Below, piece by piece: positions 1 through 5,998 of a DNA stretch of 12,151 nt. This stretch comes from JAFNGF01 sp964567045 (GTDB taxonomy: Bacteria > Planctomycetota > Phycisphaerae > Sedimentisphaerales > Anaerobacaceae). How positions within the stretch are numbered: position 1 is the first letter of the stretch; each line of letters starts with the position of its first letter. The translations under genes and the position numbers were made by a program. The DNA lies in assembly GCA_964567045.1 (NCBI GenBank), contig CAZMLE010000098.1, positions 1-12,151 of the forward strand, given 5' to 3'. Under the pieces are notes generated by a model. That model was not told the origin of the DNA. It saw nothing but the letters and a program-made list of their open reading frames with translations, and ran no database searches.

Positions 1-1
1 G

Positions 2-658
2 GGCGTAGAGTGGAAAACGAAGACACCGTTTGCCAGCATGAGACGAATCGTTCAAGATGAAAGGTTCTTTTTCAAAATAAGGCCCGGGCTTTGGGCGTTA
101 AAATCCTGGCGAGACAAATTGCCGCCTGAAATGGTGCCGGCCAAGACCGAAAGCCCGGCCCAGAGAGATTTCTCCCACGCATACTTTCAAGGATTAGTTG
201 TAGAAATCGGAAATCTGCAAAAGTACGAGACTTTTGTCCCGGCGCAAGACAGAAACAAGATGTTCCTGGGCAGAGAAAATCTTGGTAGTCTTGCTACTCT
301 TACGAGAATATATCCTTTTTGCTATTCGAATATTACAAACTGCGCTAGGACCATAGACGTTATATGGTTCAATTCGAGAAAAATGCCCTCATCGCTGTTT
401 GAAGTAGAACACTCGACTGACATGAGGAGTTCTTTAGTAAAATTTATCGAGCTTCAGGATTTCAGGGCCGATATGGTGATTGTGGCTGACGAAACCCGCC
501 AGCGACAGTTTCAGCAGACTGTTGCGCTCACTGCTTTCGAGCCAATCCGGTCTTTTGTACGTTTCCTAAGTTACCACCACGTTTCGGAGTATCACTCGAA
601 TCTTTTTAGGCTCAGGGCAATTGAATCGGAAATGAAGGTTCCTCTGAGATGGCGTTGA
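2..658 (+). CDS. Restriction endonuclease, C-terminal part (HARE-type wHTH tail plus PD-(D/E)xK-like domain)
   Basis: The reading frame is open to the left edge, so this is the C-terminal 218 codons of a longer protein; the ATG at 38 is internal. Numbering from the first full codon, residues 1-34 (TPFASMRRIVQDERFFF, then PGLWAL) resemble the end of a HARE-HTH winged helix, a DNA-binding module known to be fused to bacterial restriction endonucleases. A second domain follows, with an IDVIWF strand (Asp119) and a FEVEHST strand (Glu134, Glu136), fitting the D...ExE/ExK metal-binding core of PD-(D/E)xK nucleases. A conserved-looking helix (SSLVKFIELQDF) and a DMVIVAD strand come next, as expected after that core. 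There is no signal peptide or membrane segment, so it should act in the cytoplasm on DNA. A DNA methyltransferase lies 200 bp downstream on the same strand, supporting a restriction role. The nuclease assignment is inferred from motifs and context, and the recognition site cannot be told. Confidence 0.68.
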   Translation, partial: GVEWKTKTPFASMRRIVQDERFFFKIRPGLWALKSWRDKLPPEMVPAKTESPAQRDFSHAYFQGLVVEIGNLQKYETFVPAQDRNKMFLGRENLGSLATLTRIYPFCYSNITNCARTIDVIWFNSRKMPSSLFEVEHSTDMRSSLVKFIELQDFRADMVIVADETRQRQFQQTVALTAFEPIRSFVRFLSYHHVSEYHSNLFRLRAIESEMKVPLRWR

Positions 659-790
659 GCGTTGCCGTAGAAGGGGCCATAAGGGGCTCTTGTTTTTAGA
701 GTCATGCCTTTTTGTTGCTCACCAGACTAAGTTCTCAGTCTTCTTCTAAAATTTTCTCCTAAAAAGATCAAGATTGCTACCTTTAAGTAG
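659..790. other. Intergenic spacer between endonuclease and methyltransferase
   Basis: No supported coding region lies here. The stretch is AT-rich after about 690 and contains a short direct repeat (AAGGGGC at 670-676 and 682-688). No convincing terminator hairpin was found, so read-through from the endonuclease into the methyltransferase is possible in addition to the separate promoter just downstream. Confidence 0.4.
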
Positions 791-818
791 TTGACAGACC
801 CCGAGGTGTTGCTACGAT
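791..818 (+). promoter_or_regulatory. Candidate sigma-70 promoter for the methyltransferase
   Basis: A perfect -35 hexamer TTGACA (791-796) is followed after 16 nt by TACGAT (813-818), which matches four of six bases of the -10 consensus. Transcription would start near 825, leaving roughly 35-50 nt before the possible methyltransferase starts at 859 or 877. A separate promoter would let the protective methylase be expressed independently of the endonuclease, a common arrangement in restriction-modification systems. This is a pattern match only. Confidence 0.45.
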
Positions 819-876
819 CCCGCCTAGGTAGTGAAGAATCAAAGCGCATACATTGTGATTGTATGAGTCAGAGCTG

Positions 877-1698
877 ATGCCCCGGGCTGTCCAGCGACAT
901 TTTGACTTTGCTGAATCTGAAGTACCCTATCGCGGAGCGGAGTGGACTACCGTTTGGTCTTTTCCCCAGCGTGGTAGTTGGGCGACGCACAGTCCAAAAT
1001 ATCGCGGCAATTTTGCACCGCAGATTCCGCGCAACATAATCGAGATGTACAGCGAAAAAGGCGATACAATCCTTGACCCGATGGTGGGGGCCGGGACGAC
1101 TCTTATCGAGGCAAAGCTCCTGGCCCGAAATGCCCTGGGTATGGATATAAATCCGGAGGCTGCCGAACTGGCAAAAACAGCGCTGCGATTTAAGCATCAT
1201 CCGCCGAGCGAGCAAAAAGTAATGGTGGGCGATGCCCGCGATTTGTCATTTCTCCAGGATAATTCATTCGACCTTGTGCTGACTCATCCGCCATATATGA
1301 ACATAATAAAATACTCCGCCGGCAAGATTCCGGGCGACCTTTCCAACATCGGCAGTCTGCCGAAGTTCTGCGATGAAATTGAGAAAATCGCCAAAGAGTT
1401 ATTCCGGGTTCTGCAATCTGATAAATACTGCGCAATCCTCATAGGCGACACCCGCAAGGCAAAGCACTTTGTCCCTCTGGCATACAATGTTATGCAGCGG
1501 TTTCTAAAGGTCGGCTTTATCCTCAAAGAGGATATTATCAAGGTTCAGCATCACTGCAAATTCACGCAGCACTGGCGGCTGAAAGCCCGCGCTGACAGAT
1601 TCTATCTTATAATGCACGAGCACTTGTTCGTATTTCGTAAGCCCACGCCTGGCGAGGACCTCTCGCGGCTGCAATCGAGCCGTCATATCAGACACTGA
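877..1698 (+). CDS. DNA amino-methyltransferase (N4-cytosine/N6-adenine class)
   Basis: A site-specific, SAM-dependent DNA methyltransferase of 273 aa. Motif I is DPMVGAGTT (residues 67-75), the SAM-binding loop. GMDINP (88-93) ends the next strand with the acidic residue expected to hold the SAM ribose. Motif IV, the catalytic loop, is THPPY (136-140), where His replaces the usual Asp, Asn or Ser of (D/N/S)PPY. The order motif I then motif IV with a short spacer, and most of the remaining protein after motif IV, excludes a beta-class circular order. Target base and recognition site cannot be read from sequence. It lies 3' of the HARE-type endonuclease gene and is probably its protective partner. 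Start choice: ATG at 877 is the first ATG, but an in-frame TTG at 859, directly after a stop codon, would add six residues; neither has a clear ribosome-binding site. The C-terminus reads into repeat-like DNA near 1692. Confidence 0.85.
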   Translation: MPRAVQRHFDFAESEVPYRGAEWTTVWSFPQRGSWATHSPKYRGNFAPQIPRNIIEMYSEKGDTILDPMVGAGTTLIEAKLLARNALGMDINPEAAELAKTALRFKHHPPSEQKVMVGDARDLSFLQDNSFDLVLTHPPYMNIIKYSAGKIPGDLSNIGSLPKFCDEIEKIAKELFRVLQSDKYCAILIGDTRKAKHFVPLAYNVMQRFLKVGFILKEDIIKVQHHCKFTQHWRLKARADRFYLIMHEHLFVFRKPTPGEDLSRLQSSRHIRH

Positions 1699-1727
1699 TT
1701 TACACGGATTCACACTGTTTTGTAATG
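1690..1727. repeat. Short dispersed-repeat-like sequence, 'GTGTGAATCCGTGTAAATCAG' type
   Basis: Read on the minus strand, this stretch shows a roughly 10-nt quasi-periodic pattern: TGTGAATCCG followed by TGTAAATCAG and then TGT again. I recall sequence of this 'AATCCGTGTAAATC' type as a frequent dispersed intergenic element in environmental bacterial genomes, but the copy number in this genome cannot be checked here. It overlaps the last codons and stop of the methyltransferase, so the native C-terminus of that gene may have been altered by it. Confidence 0.4.
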
Positions 1728-1735
1728 GCTTGGCC

Positions 1736-1783
1736 GAAAGGCGAAGCATCTGGGCATCGCCCGGCAGATTCTTCGCTTCGCTC
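1736..1783. repeat. REP-like imperfect inverted repeat (hairpin)
   Basis: GCGAAGCATCTG (1741-1752) pairs with CAGATTCTTCGC (1765-1776) with one mismatch, and an inner GGGC/GCCC stem with an ATC loop caps it. The minus-strand reading (TTCTGAGCGAAGCGAAGAAT, then CAGATGCTTCGC) matches a dispersed hairpin element that I remember from many environmental genomes. It is probably a non-coding repeat and not a gene. Function is unknown; it could act as a transcription boundary after the methyltransferase. Genome-wide copy number is needed to confirm the repeat call. Confidence 0.5.
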
Positions 1784-1842
1784 AGAACGGCGTCTGTGTC
1801 GAAGAAACCGGCCTGCGGCGGGGGACAAAAAAGTGTGGACAG

Positions 1843-1900
1843 GACTGCTGCCAGTCAGTAACCTACTGCAAACCGCAAGTGTTGCGGCAACTAAGTTGCC
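1843..1900 (+). promoter_or_regulatory. Row of three small hairpins in the leader of the Nramp-like gene
   Basis: Three perfect short stems occur in a row: GACTG/CAGTC with a 4-nt loop (1843-1856), CCGCAA/TTGCGG with loop GTG (1873-1887), and GGCAAC/GTTGCC with loop TAA (1886-1900). The second and third share the two G at 1886-1887, so both cannot form fully at once, and the GCAA/TTGC segments can also pair in another register. No U-run follows, so they do not look like simple terminators. The last stem ends 5 nt before a GGAG ribosome-binding site (1906-1909). A leader switch is possible, but so is another dispersed-repeat fragment. Confidence 0.35.
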
Positions 1901-1918
1901 AAAACGGAGTCAAAGCCT

Positions 1919-3352
1919 ATGGAAGGAACCGCAAATAGCGATATGCAAATCAAAACGCCGCCCACCGGTCTTGGGCTTCTAGTTATGGTAGGCCCCGGTA
2001 TTGTCTGGGCGGCAGGATACATCGGCTCAGGCGAAGTAATCCTCGCTACACGCACCGGCGCAATCCTCGGCTCAGTCGTCCTGTGGATGGTCGTAGTAGT
2101 CATATTCTTGAAATACTGGATCGGTATGAGCGGCGGTCACTATACCGTCTGCACCGGCGAAGGTATGGTTGATATGTTCGACCGTATCCCCGGCCCACGT
2201 CACTGGGCGGTCTGGGTTGTGCTGGCGGCCCAGCTCATAGGTGCGACCTTTTCGATAGGCGCCCTTGCTACTGTTGCCGGCGCCTTTGTGAACGCTATCA
2301 TTCCAATCGGGGCGACCCTGAGCGGCTGGCTTGTTGCGTTTTTTGCGCTAACCGTGGTGTGGTCCGGCGTGTATGGCGTCCTGCAAATAGTGATGAGCAT
2401 CTTTGTTCTTATTGTTGTTCTCGGTGTCATATACGTTGCTGTGCACGTTTTTCCCGGCCTTTCGGAATTCCTCCGCGGTCTTACTTTTCAGGTGCCGGAG
2501 GTCCCGAAGTGGGCGCTTGCTGTTAAAGGCGTGAACCCAAACCCGTGGAAGGAGCTATTGCCTCTTGCCGGCTGGGGCGCAGGCGGTTTTGCCAGCCAGG
2601 TTTGGTACACCTACTGGGTCATCGGGGCCGGCTACGGCGCAGCCGCAGGCAGAGGCTATGGCAAAGCAGCAGATGTATCGATGCTCAAAAGTATGACGCG
2701 TGACACTGCGGAAAAGATAAAGGGCTGGTGCCGGGTCCTTTACACCGATGCGACTTTTGCGACGGTAATCGGAATCGTCGTTACGAGCTCTTTTTTGATC
2801 GCCGGCGCCGGAGTATTGCGGCCTGCTCAGATAGCCCCGCAGGGCGAAAAGGTCGCATTTGAGCTTTCCAGGCTCTTTTCATTACGATGGGGACCTGTGG
2901 GCGGCTTTTTGTTTCTGCTTGCAGGAGCCGCGGCGCTTGTTGCCACACAGATTAGCCAGCTTGCAGGCTGGCCGCGGTTATTGGCAGACTCTTTTAGAAT
3001 CTGCTTTCCAGGATTTGATAAAAGGTTTGCCTGGAAAACACAGTTTAGATTCTTTCTTCTTTTCTTTATGTGTACCAATATGATTTTGGTATTTTACTTC
3101 AAAAAGCAGCCGGTCGCTCTGGTTCAGTTCTCGGCGATTCTTGATGGGCTGCTTTTGACGCCCTTTCAGGCAATCTGGGTCGCAATAGGTTTGTTTTGGG
3201 TGATGCCCAGACTGCTTTCGAAAGATGCCGCCGAAATCCTCAGACCAAACTGGTTCTTTGCCGTTGGTCTGCTTGTTGCCTCTTTGGTCTTTGGCTATTT
3301 CTGCATCTTTCAGATTCCAGCGGCGGTGATTCCTCTAATTGCTCCTAAATAG
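1919..3352 (+). CDS. Divergent Nramp-family (APC-fold) membrane transporter lacking canonical metal-site motifs
   Basis: A 477-aa hydrophobic protein with about 11 membrane segments, consistent with the Nramp (MntH/COG1914) family. The first segment opens with the family-type GPGIVWAAGYI. Canonical Nramps carry DPGN in the broken helix of TM1 to bind Mn2+/Fe2+; here the same place reads GSGE (36-39). The MPH motif of TM6 is likewise absent: residues 220-233 read GAGGFASQVWYTYW. The helix-breaking glycines remain, so the LeuT-like fold is probably kept, but the metal ligands are not. I therefore do not call it a manganese transporter; substrate is unknown and could be another cation or a small organic solute. 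ATG 1919 is chosen because GGAG (1906-1909) lies 9 nt upstream; an in-frame ATG at 1943 is an alternative. It is the first gene of a tight three-gene group with two dehydrogenases. Confidence 0.82.
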   Translation: MEGTANSDMQIKTPPTGLGLLVMVGPGIVWAAGYIGSGEVILATRTGAILGSVVLWMVVVVIFLKYWIGMSGGHYTVCTGEGMVDMFDRIPGPRHWAVWVVLAAQLIGATFSIGALATVAGAFVNAIIPIGATLSGWLVAFFALTVVWSGVYGVLQIVMSIFVLIVVLGVIYVAVHVFPGLSEFLRGLTFQVPEVPKWALAVKGVNPNPWKELLPLAGWGAGGFASQVWYTYWVIGAGYGAAAGRGYGKAADVSMLKSMTRDTAEKIKGWCRVLYTDATFATVIGIVVTSSFLIAGAGVLRPAQIAPQGEKVAFELSRLFSLRWGPVGGFLFLLAGAAALVATQISQLAGWPRLLADSFRICFPGFDKRFAWKTQFRFFLLFFMCTNMILVFYFKKQPVALVQFSAILDGLLLTPFQAIWVAIGLFWVMPRLLSKDAAEILRPNWFFAVGLLVASLVFGYFCIFQIPAAVIPLIAPK

Positions 3353-3360
3353 GTGCGAAG

Positions 3361-4389
3361 TTGAAGGTGCTACTTCACACAAAACGTTATTGTCTGGAAT
3401 ATATGGATTTTGCCGACCCACAAGTCGGTGATGATGATATCTTGGTTCGCGTTAAGGCCTGCGGCATCTGCGGCTCGGACGTCCAGGGCTTTACCGGCAA
3501 GACCGGCAGAAGAATTCCGCCGCTTATTATGGGCCACGAGGCAGCCGGCGTCGTCCAGGGCACCGGCAAAAATGTCAAAGATTTTCGCAAAGGCGATAGA
3601 GTTTGTTTTGATTCGACTGTGTACTGTAATAAATGCGAGCCCTGCCGGCAGGGCAAATATAATCGCTGCGTGAGTCGGCAGGTGTTAGGGGTATCGGTGC
3701 CGGAGTTCAAAAGGCACGGGGCATTTGCCGAATACGTTGCCGTGCCCTGGTGGATAGTCGCCGGGATTCCAGATAACATGTCATTCGTCCAGGCGGCTCT
3801 TTTAGAGCCGGTGTCGATTGGTATGCACGCCGCCAACCGAGCACCGATAGCCGCTGGCGACAGCGTTGTGATTATTGGAGCCGGCACTATTGGGCTTTTT
3901 GTTCTGCAGGCCTGCAAACTCAAAGGGGCCAGGATAATTGTTTGCGACATCAACGAATTTCGCCTGGATATCGCGCGGACGCTTGGGGCAGACGTTGTTG
4001 TCAACCCAGCTAAGGTGAGTCTAACGGAGACAGTACTGAAAGGAACAAATAGCAGGGGGGCGGATGTCGCGTTTGAAGTCGTCGGCTTTGCCGAGACTTT
4101 CGCTGGTGCTATCTCGGTGCTGAAGACGGGCGGACATTTGGTCGCTGTCGGGAATTTGCAGAAAATGGCCGAGTTTAACTTGCAGGAGTTAGTTGCCAGA
4201 GAGCTTACCTTCACCGGCTCGTATGCCAGTTGCGGCGAATTCCGCGATGGGATTGATTTGGTGGCGTCGGGCAAAATCAACGTGCAGCCGCTTATCAGCG
4301 ATGTTTTACCGTTGCGTGAAGGACCACGCGCTTTTGAACGGCTGCTAAAAGCCGAAGAGAATCTATTGAAAATTGTATTGCAACCGTAG
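3361..4389 (+). CDS. Zinc-dependent medium-chain alcohol/polyol dehydrogenase
   Basis: A 342-aa cytoplasmic NAD(P)-dependent oxidoreductase of the sorbitol/threonine/L-idonate dehydrogenase branch of the MDR superfamily. The N-terminal GroES-like domain has catalytic-zinc residues Cys37 (GICGSD), His59-Glu60 (GHE) and Glu149 (LEP). The structural-zinc lobe has all four cysteines, at 89, 92, 95 and 103. The Rossmann domain has GAGTIG (173-178), with Asp196 at the end of the second strand (IIVCDINEF), which favours NAD+ over NADP+. The start is TTG 3361: the protein then begins MKVLLHTKRY as the family does, and AGGTG (3351-3355), overlapping the stop codon of the preceding gene, gives a ribosome-binding site 5 nt away, suggesting translational coupling. 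The following short-chain dehydrogenase starts 16 nt downstream. Such pairs occur in sugar-acid and polyol pathways (for example IdnD/IdnO), but the exact substrate is not determined. Confidence 0.9.
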   Translation: MKVLLHTKRYCLEYMDFADPQVGDDDILVRVKACGICGSDVQGFTGKTGRRIPPLIMGHEAAGVVQGTGKNVKDFRKGDRVCFDSTVYCNKCEPCRQGKYNRCVSRQVLGVSVPEFKRHGAFAEYVAVPWWIVAGIPDNMSFVQAALLEPVSIGMHAANRAPIAAGDSVVIIGAGTIGLFVLQACKLKGARIIVCDINEFRLDIARTLGADVVVNPAKVSLTETVLKGTNSRGADVAFEVVGFAETFAGAISVLKTGGHLVAVGNLQKMAEFNLQELVARELTFTGSYASCGEFRDGIDLVASGKINVQPLISDVLPLREGPRAFERLLKAEENLLKIVLQP

Positions 4390-4394
4390 AGTGC

Positions 4395-4401
4395 GAGGAA
4401 G
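4395..4401 (+). promoter_or_regulatory. Ribosome-binding site fixing the SDR start
   Basis: GAGGAAG lies 4 nt before ATG 4406. It shows that the short-chain dehydrogenase starts there and not at an in-frame TTG at 4373 inside the preceding gene. Confidence 0.65.
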
Positions 4402-4405
4402 TCAC

Positions 4406-5185
4406 ATGCAAGAGCTTTTTGATCTTTCCGGTAAGGTTGCGATTGTTACAGGCACAAGTCGTGGGCTGGGCCAGTATTTCGCCAGGGCACTTGCCAAGGC
4501 TGGCGCTGATTTGGTGATAACAAGCAGAGATTTAGCCAGGCTGACGGAATTCAAGCAGGAAATAGAGGCCCTCGGCAGAAAAGCGTTGCCCATTAAGTTG
4601 GACGTGCTTTGCCAGAGTGACATTGACAATATGGTTCGCGAGGCCATAAACGAATATGGCAAGATTGATATTCTGGTTAATAATGCTGGCTTAAATATCC
4701 GTAAGCCAAGCACCGAAGTCACCAGGCAGGATTGGGAGAATGTCTTGGATACCAATCTAAAGGGCAGTTTTTTCTGTGCTCAAGCGGTAGCCAAAGAGAT
4801 GATAAAGCGAAGGTACGGGCGGATAATAAATATCGGCTCGTGCACGTGCGTTTTCGGCATGGAGGGAATTGTACCTTATACTGCTGGCCGAGGAGGAGTT
4901 CTGGCAATGACCAGAGGCCTGGCGGTCGAATTGGGCAGATACGGAATCACGGTAAATGTCCTTGCCCCAGGCTGGTTCAAAACGGCACTAAACACGGTGC
5001 TATACGAGAACAAGCAGTGGGTCGATTACATCACCAGCCGAATCCCGTTAGGTCGTCCCGGCCAGCCGCACGACCTTGACGGCACGGTGGTCTTTTTGGC
5101 TTCGGATGCGTCGCAGTATGTCACCGGCCAAATAATCCTGGTGGATGGCGGCTTTACAACCGGAGCAACAAAAGCAATCGTTTGA
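4406..5185 (+). CDS. Short-chain dehydrogenase/reductase (gluconate 5-dehydrogenase/KduD-like) with Arg in place of the catalytic Lys
   Basis: A classical 259-aa SDR with a single Rossmann domain. The cofactor loop TGTSRGLG spans 15-22, LDV (65-67) sits at the adenine pocket, NNAG is 92-95, the structural Asn of the tetrad is N118 (DTNLKG), and the catalytic Ser is S145 (INIGS). The catalytic Tyr is Y158, but the motif reads YTAGR, so position 162 is Arg (codon CGA) where the family has YxxxK. APGW (187-190) and VDGG (246-249) near the end are as expected. Overall pattern is closest to sugar-acid reductases such as gluconate 5-dehydrogenase or 2-keto-3-deoxygluconate dehydrogenase; the substrate is not established. 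It follows the zinc dehydrogenase by 16 nt, so the two may act in sequence on one compound. Lys to Arg keeps the positive charge but may slow proton relay; it could also be a sequencing error. Confidence 0.9.
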   Translation: MQELFDLSGKVAIVTGTSRGLGQYFARALAKAGADLVITSRDLARLTEFKQEIEALGRKALPIKLDVLCQSDIDNMVREAINEYGKIDILVNNAGLNIRKPSTEVTRQDWENVLDTNLKGSFFCAQAVAKEMIKRRYGRIINIGSCTCVFGMEGIVPYTAGRGGVLAMTRGLAVELGRYGITVNVLAPGWFKTALNTVLYENKQWVDYITSRIPLGRPGQPHDLDGTVVFLASDASQYVTGQIILVDGGFTTGATKAIV

Positions 5186-5188
5186 CAA

Positions 5189-5207
5189 CCCCCAGTAAAA
5201 CTGGGGG
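5189..5207. terminator. Hairpin terminator between convergent genes
   Basis: A perfect 8-bp stem, CCCCCAGT / ACTGGGGG with an AAA loop, fills nearly the whole 22-nt gap between the stop codon of the forward SDR gene (5183-5185) and the stop codon of the reverse phosphatase gene (5208-5210). Its symmetry suits bidirectional termination. The tail on the plus strand is only AT-rich (CTAAATATTT), with no clean T-run, so it could work through Rho or 3'-end protection instead. Confidence 0.7.
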
Positions 5208-5984
5208 CTAAATATTTAGAATGTCTGCTGCCCGTTCCAGGATGTGGTCGGGGCGGTAGGGGAATAACGCCAGGTCCTCTTTTTTTGTAATTCCGCTCAG
5301 CACCAGCGCAGTTTCTATCTCGGATTCTATGCCGGCGATGATGTCGGTGTCCATGCGGTCGCCGATAATGACGGTATCTTGCGGGGCGCAGTCGAGTCTT
5401 TTTAGGGCGTGCCGCATTATGAGCGGATTAGGTTTACCGATAAAATACGCTTTTCTTCCTGTGGTCATTTCGATCGGGGCAATGAGCGCTCTGCACGCCG
5501 GCGCTACTCCTCTCTCGGAGGGTCCGGTTAGATCGGAGTTTGTCCCTATTAGCTTTGCTCCCTTGAGCACTAATTGCACGGCAAGTTCTATCTGCTCGAA
5601 GTTGTAGGTCCGCGTTTCGCCCACCACGACATACTCGGGGTTGATATGGTCGATATAAAAGCCGGCATCGTGCAGGGCGTTTACAAGCCCTGACTCGCCG
5701 ATAACGTACACGCCGACGTTCGGGTTCTGGCTGGCCAGGAAACTGGCGGTGGCCTGCGCGGAGGTTATAAAATGCTCCTCATCCACTTCGATGCCGAAGT
5801 GCGAGAGCTTGAATTTCAGCTCTTTAGGTGACTTCGCGCTGCTGTTGGTGAGAAAGAGAAATTTTTTGCCCTCTTTTTTGAGCCAATCGACGAAATCTTT
5901 TGCGCCATCCACCAGCCTGTCGCCGTGGTAGATAACGCCGTCCATATCGCAGATAAATCCCTTTTTGTCTCTTAGCTTTGCCAT
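5208..5984 (-). CDS. HAD-IIA family (NagD/PGP-like) phosphatase
   Basis: A 258-aa cytoplasmic phosphohydrolase of the haloacid dehalogenase superfamily, the usual length for subclass IIA. Motif I is CDMDGVIYHG with nucleophile Asp13 and acid/base Asp15. Motif II is TNSS (46-49). Motif III is Lys184 in GKPNP, typical of the NagD group. Motif IV is GDRMDTD with Asp209 and Asp214 for Mg2+. A capping domain lies between motifs II and III. Family members hydrolyse small phosphorylated compounds such as nucleoside monophosphates, phosphoglycolate or p-nitrophenyl phosphate; the natural substrate here is open. ATG 5984 is chosen because the family begins shortly before the DMDG strand; a longer frame to 6101 would run through the end of miaB. 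The start is 14 nt after the miaB stop, so the two are probably cotranscribed. No strong ribosome-binding site is visible, so translational coupling is likely. Confidence 0.92.
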   Translation of the reverse strand: MAKLRDKKGFICDMDGVIYHGDRLVDGAKDFVDWLKKEGKKFLFLTNSSAKSPKELKFKLSHFGIEVDEEHFITSAQATASFLASQNPNVGVYVIGESGLVNALHDAGFYIDHINPEYVVVGETRTYNFEQIELAVQLVLKGAKLIGTNSDLTGPSERGVAPACRALIAPIEMTTGRKAYFIGKPNPLIMRHALKRLDCAPQDTVIIGDRMDTDIIAGIESEIETALVLSGITKKEDLALFPYRPDHILERAADILNI

Positions 5985-5998
5985 ATCGCAGTCATCAT

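Noticed and set aside
38..40. ATG at 38 as the start of the endonuclease gene
   Set aside because: It falls inside a HARE-type helix and the frame is open to the window edge, so it is an internal Met.
1725..1982. 85-codon frame across the repeat region and the start of the transporter gene
   Set aside because: It runs through REP-like hairpins and overlaps the transporter in another frame; no protein family resemblance.
3387..4280. Long open frame (297 codons) on the minus strand opposite the zinc dehydrogenase
   Set aside because: It is wholly antisense to a gene with intact zinc and cofactor motifs, and its translation is low-complexity Ser/Pro/Thr/Ala-rich with no recognisable motif.
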